The notes beneath the pieces are model-generated. The model had not been told where the DNA came from. It saw only the letters and a program-made list of their open reading frames with translations, and did not search any database. This document shows, one piece after another, positions 1-5,287 of a stretch of 5,683 nucleotides of DNA. The position numbers were made by a program, and so were the translations under genes. This DNA comes from JBOICV01 sp050740255 (GTDB lineage Bacteria; Pseudomonadota; Gammaproteobacteria; Nevskiales; JBOICV01). The stretch covers positions 1 to 5,683 of the forward strand of contig JBOICV010000006.1 of NCBI GenBank assembly GCA_050740255.1, read 5' to 3'. Position 1 is the stretch's first letter. Every line of letters starts with the position of its first letter.

Positions 1-1
1 G

Positions 2-67
2 GAAACCGGCAATGACTCCTACCGATTCAAACACAGGAACCCTGCTTCAAAAACCCCCAAACACTAA
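2..67 (+). CDS. istB: IstB-like transposition ATPase, C-terminal end only
   Basis: This partial frame enters from the left edge and ends at TAA (65-67). It encodes 21 residues beginning ETGNDSYRFKHR. A TGNDS(Y/W)RF motif near the C-terminus is, from memory, common in IstB/DnaA-like ATPase helpers of IS21-family elements, which load the IstA transposase on target DNA. The call rests on this short motif together with the terminal repeats that follow within 10 bases. No ATPase motif lies in the visible part, so it cannot be judged whether the gene is intact. Confidence 0.62.
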   Translation, partial: ETGNDSYRFKHRNPASKTPKH

Positions 68-76
68 CCTTTTTGG

Positions 77-119
77 TGGGTCACTTTTCAATGCAAAGAG
101 TGGGTCAGTTTTGAGTGCA
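77..119 (+). repeat. Tandem IS21-type terminal repeats (2 copies)
   Basis: Two 19-base copies, 77-95 and 101-119, differ at only a few positions and are separated by five bases, giving a 24-base period. Each begins TGGGTCA and continues into a T-run and TGCA. They are read as transposase binding sites at the right end of the element. A partial match (10 identical bases, GGGTCAGTTT) recurs on the minus strand at 4267-4276. Confidence 0.7.
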
Positions 120-120
120 C

Positions 121-351
121 GCGGACATCACCGCGAAGGGCAGCGCGCCGCTGTCCTACCAATGGCAGAAAAACGGAGCCAACATCACAGGGGCCAAAAG
201 CGCTTCCTACACCACGCCGAAAACGGTCAAGGCCGACAACGGCTCCAGCTACCGCGTCATCGTCAGCAACGTCGCCGGCAGCGTGACCAGCAACAGTGCG
301 ACCCTGACCGTCAAGTGCAAGGGTCTGTTCTGCGGCCTTTCCGGCAAATAG
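121..351 (+). pseudogene. Ig-like domain exoprotein, C-terminal fragment cut by the IS
   Basis: The open frame encodes a near-complete bacterial Ig-like domain: PLSYQWQKNGANI (B/C strand with the core Trp), a Thr/Ser-rich stretch, ADNGSSYRVIVSN (the D-x-G-x-Y-x-(C/V) region before strand F), then SATLTV as the last strand. It ends with a short Cys-containing tail, CKGLFCGLSGK. Such domains occur in tandem in large secreted or surface proteins of proteobacteria and usually mediate adhesion or act as spacers. The frame could open at a GTG at 115, but that codon lies inside the IS end and has no ribosome site, so this is a 5'-truncated remnant rather than a small gene. The rest of the gene would lie left of the IS element. 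The domain call is firm; the identity of the full protein is unknown. Confidence 0.75.
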
Positions 352-425
352 CCGCGGCAGAGCGCAGATGAGCCTATGCAGTCGGCATGAGCTACTCGGA
401 CCCGGCGGACCCGCCGCACCGTCAC

Positions 426-430
426 GGAGG
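426..430 (+). promoter_or_regulatory. Ribosome binding site of the SASA esterase gene
   Basis: GGAGG sits six bases before the ATG at 437. It decides the start: an in-frame ATG at 368 would add 23 residues before a classic signal peptide and has no Shine-Dalgarno sequence. Confidence 0.8.
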
Positions 431-436
431 ACGTCA

Positions 437-2947
437 ATGAAAAGCAAGCTGAAGACGGTTATCACAACGCCGGCACGGGTCGGGATCATCAAAAAACTCT
501 TGCGCCCGTGCGTTTCGCTCTTTGGCATTCTGGGAACTCTCACGCTTTTTAGTGTCCTGACCTGGCACGCGCCGGCCTTTGCCGCTGAGGTCAGAGTGTT
601 CGTTCTCGCCGGCCAGTCGAACGCCGTCGGCTTTGGCTCGAACGCGAGCGACCTGCCCCCCGAGCTGTCCGCACCGCAGAACGACGTCCGCTTCTGGTTC
701 GAGGAGGGGCCTTTCGATTCGGTGAACAATCCGTCGCTGCGCATTAACTCGGGCGGCGCATTCGTCCCACTCCAGTTTCAAACCGATCCGAGCGGCGCCA
801 CCTTCGGTGGCCTCACGTCAGGCTTCGGTCCCGAGATCATGCTCGGGCGGACTCTAGCCGACTCGCTCGAACCGGAGGTGGCGATCGTCAAGCTCGCGAT
901 CAATGCGACCAGCCTTGCCACCGACTGGAACCCGAGCACACCAGGCTCGCTCTACGATCAGCTCGTCGACATCGTCAACGCCGCGCTCGCCGCGCTGACT
1001 GCGGCGGGCGACACCGGCGTAGTCTCCGGTTTGTTCTGGATGCAAGGCGAGTGGGACGCCCAGAACAGCGCCGACGCCTCTGCCTACCAGGCCAATCTCA
1101 CCAATTTCATCCAGCGGCTGCGATCCGACTTTCCGAGTCCAAGCCTGCCTTTCGTCTTCGGCCGGCTGAACGACCGCATTGACCAGAGCTGCTGCTTCAG
1201 CTTCCCGTTCCTCGACACGGTCCGCTTAGCGCAGGAGGGTGTCGCCTCAACCGTCGCCAATACGGCAATCGTCAACACGGACGATCTGCCGCTCAACAGT
1301 GATCTGGTGCATTTCCAGGCGGACGGCCAGCTCAGCCTCGGCCAGCGCTTCGCCACCGCTTTCCTCGGGCCCGCGGGTACCTGCGGCAACGGCGTGATCC
1401 CGATCACGAACCCCAGCTTCGAAACACCTGCGCTCGCCGACGGAGTGCTGGCCGAAGGTCCCGGCCTCATCGGCGGCTGGAACTTCAGCGGCACCGCCAA
1501 CACCTTCGTCGGCATCTTCAACCCGCCCGCGGGCAGCTACCCGACCGCAGGCGGGAACGGCACGCCCACGGGCGCCGCGGGCGCCAACGCCGCCTTCCTG
1601 TTCAACAACGGCGGGCCGACCGAGTCGGTCTCGGCAACACAGACACTGACGACGACGCTGACCGCCAACACCGACTACGCGTTGACCGTCGGGATTGGCC
1701 GTTTCCTGCCGAATCAGCCCTTCGCATTCTCGCTCTACGGCGGTTACCGCATCGAGCTGCTGGCCGGCAGCACCGTGATCGCTTCCGACAGCGACACCGC
1801 GCAACCGGCCGAGGGCGCGTTCAGCGACGCCACCGTGGCTGTCGCCGCCGGGCAGATCAGTCCGGCGCTCATTGGCCAGCCGCTGGCGGTTCGCCTCGCG
1901 ATCTCTTCCACAGAAGCGCAACGCTCGACGCACTTCGACAACATCCGCCTGGCTTGCGACGACGTTACTGACACTGCGCCGCCCTCTACCCCCACCGGCC
2001 TTTCCGCAACTGCGATCAGTTCCAGCCAGATCAATCTCACCTGGACCGCGAGCACCGACAACATCGGCGTAGCCGGCTACAACATCTACCGCGATGGCGC
2101 CGCAACGCCGATTGCCACGGTCACTTCCGGTACCGGTTTTTCAAACACCGGACTCAGCGCCAATACCCCTTACGTCTATACCGTTGACGCCTTTGATGCA
2201 GCGGGCAACACCAGCGCACAGTCAGCAAGTGCGAGCGCGACAACCCTCGACAGTACCCCGCCGCTCCTTTCCGGCGGCGCGCCCACCGGCACGCTCCCGG
2301 CGGGGACGACCTCGACCACCCTGCGCGTCACGACCGATGAGAACGCGACCTGCAAACATGGAACGCTCGCCAATACCAGCTTTGCCAGCCTGCCGATGTT
2401 CTTTACGACCACCGGCGGCACCAGCCACAGCACCCCGCTTGCCGGCCTCAGTAACGGCCAGACTTTCACCCGCTACGTTCGCTGCCAGGATGCGTCGGGG
2501 AACGCAACGACGAATGATTTCGTCATCGCGTTTTCTGTTGCGGCCGATACCGCGCCGCCCGCGCCCGACATCGGCCTCACGCCGGCCAGCGTGAATTTCG
2601 GCAAGATTGACTTCGGCCAGCAGAGCGCGGTCAAGACCATCACCGTGAGCAGCACCGGCACGGCCACGCTCGCCATCAGCGCCCTGTCGTTGACCGGCAG
2701 AAACGCTGGCGACTTCAGCATCGCCAGCGACGCCTGCAGCGGCACGCAGCTCGCGCCCGGAGCGAGCTGTGTCATCGGCCTGCGTTTCAGGCCCGCCTTG
2801 TTGCGGCCCGGCTTGTTGCTGCTCGGCTTGTTACAGCCCGACCTGCTCGGAACACGCAATGCCAGTCTGCTTATCAACGACAACGCGGCCGACAGTCCGC
2901 ATTCCGCGGCGCTCAGTGGCCGCGGTTCGGTGCTCGGTCTGCCCTAG
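437..2947 (+). CDS. Secreted multidomain SASA-type carbohydrate esterase
   Basis: Encodes 836 residues. A long signal peptide (basic N-region, hydrophobic core about 27-43, cleavage likely after APAFA at 49) indicates export. Residues 52-310 are an SGNH-fold SASA domain (sialate O-acetylesterase/acetylxylan esterase type, CE6-like): VLAGQSN with nucleophile Ser61, WMQGE at 201-205, and DLVHF with the likely Asp289/His292 pair. The family removes acetyl groups from sugars or polysaccharides; the substrate here cannot be read. Next come a beta-rich region with an NPSFETP start and DNIRL end (about 320-508, possibly carbohydrate binding), a fibronectin type III domain (512-605), a further extracellular beta domain with paired cysteines (607-702) and a HYDIN/choice-of-anchor-D-like domain (711-833). 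The last domain carries a leucine-rich pentapeptide repeat (786-805). No C-terminal anchor is seen, so the protein may be released. The gene appears intact and stands alone. Catalytic call good; substrate open. Confidence 0.85.
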   Translation: MKSKLKTVITTPARVGIIKKLLRPCVSLFGILGTLTLFSVLTWHAPAFAAEVRVFVLAGQSNAVGFGSNASDLPPELSAPQNDVRFWFEEGPFDSVNNPSLRINSGGAFVPLQFQTDPSGATFGGLTSGFGPEIMLGRTLADSLEPEVAIVKLAINATSLATDWNPSTPGSLYDQLVDIVNAALAALTAAGDTGVVSGLFWMQGEWDAQNSADASAYQANLTNFIQRLRSDFPSPSLPFVFGRLNDRIDQSCCFSFPFLDTVRLAQEGVASTVANTAIVNTDDLPLNSDLVHFQADGQLSLGQRFATAFLGPAGTCGNGVIPITNPSFETPALADGVLAEGPGLIGGWNFSGTANTFVGIFNPPAGSYPTAGGNGTPTGAAGANAAFLFNNGGPTESVSATQTLTTTLTANTDYALTVGIGRFLPNQPFAFSLYGGYRIELLAGSTVIASDSDTAQPAEGAFSDATVAVAAGQISPALIGQPLAVRLAISSTEAQRSTHFDNIRLACDDVTDTAPPSTPTGLSATAISSSQINLTWTASTDNIGVAGYNIYRDGAATPIATVTSGTGFSNTGLSANTPYVYTVDAFDAAGNTSAQSASASATTLDSTPPLLSGGAPTGTLPAGTTSTTLRVTTDENATCKHGTLANTSFASLPMFFTTTGGTSHSTPLAGLSNGQTFTRYVRCQDASGNATTNDFVIAFSVAADTAPPAPDIGLTPASVNFGKIDFGQQSAVKTITVSSTGTATLAISALSLTGRNAGDFSIASDACSGTQLAPGASCVIGLRFRPALLRPGLLLLGLLQPDLLGTRNASLLINDNAADSPHSAALSGRGSVLGLP
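2791..2850 (+). repeat. Four 15 bp tandem repeats inside the esterase gene
   Basis: Four consecutive 15-base units begin at 2791, 2806, 2821 and 2836, each close to GCCCGSCTTGTTGCN, with the fourth the most diverged. Fifteen bases keep the frame, and the protein gains PALLR, PGLLL, LGLLQ and PDLLG (residues 786-805). They sit where HYDIN-like domains normally run from FRP directly into a short turn and the next strand (here GTRNASLLINDN). Confidence 0.88.
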
Positions 2948-2972
2948 GAGTCCGGGCGAGAGAAGCGCTGGC

Positions 2973-3021
2973 GGGAATAACGGGGATTAACGGGGGGGAA
3001 TAACGGGACGCACACCTTTTC
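2973..3021 (+). repeat. GGGAATAACG repeat, copy 1
   Basis: This purine-rich 49-base stretch is made of three short tandem units (GGGAATAACGGG, GATTAACGGGG, GGGAATAACGGG) followed by ACGCACACCTTTTC. The last 26 bases (2996-3021) are identical to 4005-4030. Similar 'ggaataacggga' strings occur in many proteobacterial genomes next to REP-associated or IS200-type transposase genes, but that link is from memory and no transposase is visible here. The rest of 2948-3086 holds nothing else recognisable. Confidence 0.75.
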
Positions 3022-3086
3022 GGGACGTTTGCAATCTCATAACCACACGCCGCCCACTCAACCGATCCGCACCGCTTGCGCGTTAC

Positions 3087-3350
3087 TCATGACGGATGGG
3101 GGCTCAAGGACGCTGGCGGAATAAACGACATCGCGCGTTCCGTCAGCGCAGCAATCGTAAAGCTCGGATTGACGCCCAGATTCGCGCCGAGCATGGAACC
3201 GTCGCAGACGTAGAGATTGCGATAACCGAATATGCGGTTCTGCGCGTCAATGACTCCACGCTCCGGTGAATCCCCCATGCCGCAGCCGCCCATGCAGTGC
3301 GCGGTGGTCGGAATGTTGAACAGAATATCTGTGATTGGTTCCTCCAACTC
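3087..3350 (-). pseudogene. GMC oxidoreductase C-terminal fragment, copy 1
   Basis: The minus-strand frame ends at TGA (3089-3087). It encodes the C-terminal substrate-binding part of a GMC-family flavoprotein of the cholesterol-oxidase type. TTAHCMGGCGMG corresponds to the family's HxxGGCxMG segment, GYRNLYVCDGSMLGANLGVNP to the second FAD contact, and NPSFTIAALTERA carries the catalytic Asn position. GMC enzymes oxidise alcohols or sterols using FAD. Full-length members have roughly 500 or more residues; only about 86 remain. The N-terminal GxGxxG FAD-binding fold is missing. Reading upstream in frame, a TGA is met two codons before residue 1, and the only possible start is a TTG without a ribosome site. 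It is therefore a remnant. A diverged second copy lies at 4095-4250. Confidence 0.85.
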
Positions 3351-3435
3351 TCAGCACTGCTTGCGCCATTGGATACACTGACACACAGGCCGGGTCGAAG
3401 CCGGTATGGGAACCCCACTAACATGGGAATCAGAC

Positions 3436-3924
3436 ATGAAAGAGCAACTGATCGCCTATTTCACCGGTGAGAAGCAGGGCGGCGTGATCCTGATCGTCGC
3501 GGGAATCCTGGCCTTGGCGGCGGCGATCGCCCTGCTTACGGCCAGGAGCAGCTATCGCGGCATGGCGCCGCCGCTGGCGCTGCTCGGGTTGCTGGAACTG
3601 GCCCTCGGCGTCCTGCTGCTGGCGCGCGTTGACGCCCGGGTGGCCGGCCTGCTGGATCTACTGGCGCGCGCGCCGGTAGAGTTGGTGCAGGCGGAGCTGG
3701 CGCGCATGGAGCAGGTGATGCGCAGCTTCAGCCTGCTCAAAATCGTGGAACTGCTGGTGTTCGCGGGCGGCGTCGCTGCGACCTATCTGTTCCGCCGCAG
3801 CGATTTCATCTTCGCCGCCGGCATCGGCTGCATCGCACAAGCCGCGTTTTTGCTGATGTTCGATTTGTTCGCCGAGCGCCGCGCCGCGGAGTATCTCGAG
3901 GCGCTGCGCGCCATGAGCCCCTGA
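3436..3924 (+). CDS. Four-helix membrane protein of unknown function
   Basis: Encodes 162 residues from the ATG at 3436, which has a weak upstream GGGAA at 3425-3429; an in-frame ATG at 3406 would add ten residues but has no ribosome site. Four hydrophobic helices are predicted by eye at about 16-36, 45-63, 102-119 and 124-145. Between helices 2 and 3 lies a long amphipathic, charged stretch (65-100, rich in Leu, Ala, Arg and Glu), and a charged tail (ERRAAEYLEALRAM) follows helix 4. The N-terminal segment MKEQLIAYFTGEKQGG is polar and seems structured, resembling a conserved hypothetical family I cannot name. It is the only intact gene between two duplicated blocks of repeat plus GMC tail. 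No enzyme motif is seen. The frame is uninterrupted with coding-like composition, so a real gene is likely, but no function is claimed. Confidence 0.78.
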   Translation: MKEQLIAYFTGEKQGGVILIVAGILALAAAIALLTARSSYRGMAPPLALLGLLELALGVLLLARVDARVAGLLDLLARAPVELVQAELARMEQVMRSFSLLKIVELLVFAGGVAATYLFRRSDFIFAAGIGCIAQAAFLLMFDLFAERRAAEYLEALRAMSP

Positions 3925-3941
3925 GTCCGCTTACCGGATAA

Positions 3942-3974
3942 CCTGCCTGCCGGCCCATAGCGTCGTCAGGCAGG
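3942..3974 (+). terminator. Possible stem-loop terminator after the membrane protein gene
   Basis: CCTGCCTG (3942-3949) pairs perfectly with CAGGCAGG (3967-3974) across a 17-base loop, starting 17 bases after the stop codon. There is no T-tract, so it is at best a weak or Rho-assisted terminator or an mRNA-stabilising hairpin. Confidence 0.35.
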
Positions 3975-3981
3975 CCAACGT

Positions 3982-4030
3982 GGAATAACGGGAGGGAATA
4001 ACGAGGGAATAACGGGACGCACACCTTTTC
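3982..4030 (+). repeat. GGGAATAACG repeat, copy 2
   Basis: The block has the same length and layout as 2973-3021: three tandem GGGAATAACG-type units, then ACGCACACCTTTTC. The last 26 bases match copy 1 exactly. Both copies have the same orientation and each lies a short way 3' of a minus-strand GMC tail. Beyond this block, 4031-4094 has no recognisable content. Confidence 0.75.
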
Positions 4031-4094
4031 TGGGTCTGCGATTCGGGGCCGATGCTGAGAGCAGCGATCCGGCATGTCGAACGGGACCCGGCGC

Positions 4095-4250
4095 TCAACC
4101 GGCCCGGGGCGACGGCGGGATGAAAGACATCGCCCGCTCGGTCGGCGCGGCAATCGTGAGGCTGGGGTTGACACCCAGATTGGCGCCAAGCATGGAACCG
4201 TCGCAGATCTAGAGGTTGCGATAACCAAACACCCGATTCTGCTCGTCTAT
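4095..4250 (-). pseudogene. GMC oxidoreductase C-terminal fragment, copy 2, with amber codon
   Basis: The minus-strand frame reads IDEQNRVFGYRNL, a TAG stop at 4211-4209, then ICDGSMLGANLGVNPSLTIAAPTERAMSFIPP and ends at TGA (4097-4095). It aligns with the last part of the fragment at 3087-3350 at roughly 80 percent nucleotide identity. The TAG replaces the TAC (Tyr) codon found in copy 1. Only about 51 codons remain and homology stops near 4250, so it lacks even the HxxGGCxMG segment. It is clearly non-functional. Its broken 5' end faces the broken 5' end of the FAD-oxidase fragment at 4283. Confidence 0.85.
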
Positions 4251-4282
4251 CAAATCAATCGTGTCTAAACTGACCCTACTGA

Positions 4283-4381
4283 TTCAACTGGGAAGAGGTC
4301 TTCCGTGCCACCATCCGTGCCGCCAAGCGCGAACTCGATCCGCAAGGCATCCTCAATCCGGGGCTTTGGTTCGAGGATTGA
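4283..4381 (+). pseudogene. FAD-linked oxidase C-terminal fragment
   Basis: The plus-strand frame reads FNWEEVFRATIRAAKRELD, then PQGILNPGLWFED, and stops at TGA (4379-4381). The pattern K-x-x-(L/F)-DP-x-(G/N)-I-(L/M)-NPG at the very C-terminus is the hallmark of FAD-linked oxidases of the PCMH/vanillyl-alcohol-oxidase type (glycolate oxidase GlcD, D-lactate dehydrogenase and alkyl-DHAP-synthase-like proteins). Full members run to about 450-550 residues; only about 32 remain. A TGA at 4280-4282 blocks the frame directly upstream and no start codon or ribosome site is present. The remnant probably belonged to a gene that was divergent from the GMC gene on its left. Confidence 0.75.
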
Positions 4382-4394
4382 GCGCCTTTTCCCA

Positions 4395-4447
4395 GTGAAC
4401 ACTCAGCCTGCGCTGCGTAGAAAAGTAACGACATCCACGACATCGAA
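4395..4447 (+). repeat. Left arm of a 53 bp inverted repeat
   Basis: This arm is the reverse complement of 4853-4905 with a single mismatch (4401 against 4899), including 46 consecutive perfect bases (4402-4447). On the minus strand it spells the last 14 codons and stop of the membrane protein gene at 4475-4897. It begins 13 bases after the stop of the FAD-oxidase fragment and ends 27 bases before the ATG at 4475. Confidence 0.95.
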
Positions 4448-4460
4448 GCCACCACTCACT

Positions 4461-4466
4461 AAGGAG
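4461..4466 (+). promoter_or_regulatory. Ribosome binding site of the bracketed membrane protein gene
   Basis: AAGGAG lies eight bases before the ATG at 4475. It lies between the inverted repeat arms, so it would move with the gene if the segment inverted; no promoter can be seen in the 13 bases between arm and site. Confidence 0.75.
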
Positions 4467-4474
4467 ACTGCTTC

Positions 4475-4897
4475 ATGCAAGTACTCACCAAGACCGAACT
4501 CTTCGCGCGTTTGCAGGATGCCAGTGCGGCCACCAATGCCTACATCGCGGCTTCGCCGCAGTGGGTACAGGTCTGGATCTTGATCATGACGCTGGTGCTG
4601 GTGCCGGCTTTCATCTTCGGCTTTCGCAAGACTGAAGCCCGCTGGATCGTCCTCGGGCTGTTGCAAACAGTCGTGTTCACGCCGTTTCTGATCGCCACGG
4701 CGGGTCCCTCCAAGGTCTGGGGCCTGACCCACATCATGTTCTGGACTGGCCCGATGATTGTCGGCTTTGCCGGTGTGCTGCGCGATGGCATCGGCGATTG
4801 GTACCATCGCTGGCTGGCGCTGGCCGCCGGCGTGATGGCGATCTCACTGGCGTTCGATGTCGTGGATGTCGTTACTTTTCTACGCAGCGCAGGCTGA
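4475..4897 (+). CDS. Small four-helix membrane protein bracketed by inverted repeats
   Basis: Encodes 140 residues with a clear ribosome site. A polar N-terminal segment of about 29 residues is followed by four hydrophobic helices judged by eye: about 30-50, 56-76, 83-102 and 112-134. Between them are short charged loops (FRKTEARW; LRDGIGDWYHRW). A Trp/His-rich patch around WGLTHIMFW in helix 3 and DWYHRW before helix 4 is reminiscent of small membrane proteins that bind heme or quinone, but no defined motif is present and no function is assigned. The last 14 residues (FDVVDVVTFLRSAG) and the stop lie in the right arm of a 53 bp inverted repeat whose other arm lies just upstream of the gene. 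The next gene begins 27 bases later on the same strand, so the two may share a transcript. Confidence 0.8.
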   Translation: MQVLTKTELFARLQDASAATNAYIAASPQWVQVWILIMTLVLVPAFIFGFRKTEARWIVLGLLQTVVFTPFLIATAGPSKVWGLTHIMFWTGPMIVGFAGVLRDGIGDWYHRWLALAAGVMAISLAFDVVDVVTFLRSAG

Positions 4898-4905
4898 GCG
4901 TTCAC
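4853..4905 (+). repeat. Right arm of the 53 bp inverted repeat
   Basis: This arm covers the 3' end of the membrane protein gene (codons for its last 14 residues, the TGA at 4895-4897) and eight bases beyond. It is the reverse complement of 4395-4447 with one mismatch. The arms enclose 405 bases, 4448-4852. Confidence 0.95.
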
Positions 4906-4924
4906 ATCCAGCTCTCCATCCCGC

Positions 4925-5277
4925 ATGCAAAAGGCAGCAAGGTCGTCGCTGGTCGCGCTGCTTTCCGTCATGCCGCCGCAAGCGCTGGCGGCCGCCGAAG
5001 GTAATTTTTCGCTGTACCCGGGCTTTGCGAAATATTTTGCCGAGCATCCGCGCAGGACCGTAGCGGCGACACCCGAAGAACAGACTCTGCTGGAGCGCTG
5101 GCGGCCGCGGCTGTGGGTGGGCCCCGGCCAGGAAGACCCGATCAGTTTTTACCAAGACTATATCGCGCAGGGACGCCTGTATGACGCGCAGGGCAAGTTG
5201 CTCAGCGAGGCGGTCAGCCCGCAGATTCTCAACGCGCATCGCGCCGATCCGGGCGTGGTGTTTGTTCACACGCCCTA
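4925..5277 (+). pseudogene. Exported protein of unknown family, 3' end lost
   Basis: From the ATG at 4925 the frame begins with a signal peptide (MQKAAR, a hydrophobic stretch, likely cleavage after QALA at residue 22), so the product would be exported. The next approximately 95 residues (YPGFAKYFAEHP, LLERWRPRLWVGPGQEDPISFYQDYIAQG, LNAHRADPGVVFVHTP) look like a genuine conserved periplasmic or outer-membrane domain, but I do not recognise the family. After about codon 118 the composition changes abruptly to Gly/Arg/Pro-rich sequence encoded by a hairpin repeat element; the frame then drifts on to a stop at 5462-5464, overlapping the opposing pilin gene. I read this as truncation near 5277-5287. 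There is no clear ribosome site; the start lies 27 bases after the upstream membrane protein gene, and translational coupling is possible. Truncation is inferred from the composition change, not from an alignment. Confidence 0.6.
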
Positions 5278-5287
5278 CACAGGAACC

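Larger units (their letters stand above)
1..120 (+). mobile_element. Right end of an IS21-family insertion sequence (partial)
   Basis: The stretch holds the 3' end of an istB-like gene, then about 10 bases, then two tandem copies of a terminal repeat (77-95 and 101-119, 24 bases apart) sharing TGGGTCA(C/G)TTTT. Multiple short terminal repeats just outside istB are typical of IS21-family ends, where the IstA transposase binds. The element runs off the left edge of the window. Its right boundary is placed near 119-120, because in-frame Ig-like coding sequence resumes at once. The exact boundary and any target duplication cannot be fixed, since the left end is not visible. Confidence 0.72.

Noticed and set aside
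403..416. Small GC hairpin (CGGCG/CGCCG) between the Ig fragment and the esterase gene as a terminator
   Set aside because: The stem has only five base pairs and no T-tract follows, so it is not distinguishable from chance in GC-rich DNA.
368..436. Upstream in-frame ATG for the esterase at 368
   Set aside because: It adds 23 residues before a normal signal peptide and has no ribosome site, while 437 has GGAGG at the right distance.
88..744. Minus-strand open frame of 218 codons across the IS end, Ig fragment and esterase start
   Set aside because: It crosses an insertion junction and two supported plus-strand coding regions; the residues resemble no family and no ribosome site is seen.
1247..1933. 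Long minus-strand open frame (228 codons) inside the esterase gene
   Set aside because: It is antisense to a well-supported multidomain gene, rich in Arg/Gly/Ala as expected for shadow frames in GC-rich DNA, and has no recognisable domain.
2948..3086. CRISPR-like or integron attC-like array suggested by the short GGGAATAACG units
   Set aside because: Units are contiguous with no spacers, and there is no attC-type core (GTTRRRY) or paired inverted structure.
4305..4583. Plus-strand open frame over the FAD-oxidase remnant and the start of the membrane protein gene
   Set aside because: It is out of frame with both and has no ribosome site; the Pro/Ser/Arg-rich residues look non-coding.
4403..4807. 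Minus-strand frame ending in the same FDVVDVVTFLRSAG as the plus-strand gene
   Set aside because: The shared end is only the inverted repeat; the remaining residues are Asp/His/Arg-rich shadow sequence of the membrane protein gene, not a second gene copy.
5277..5287. 11-base string ACACAGGAACC shared with 31-41 in the istB tail
   Set aside because: It is short, with no further similarity on either side and no structural link; it is most likely chance.
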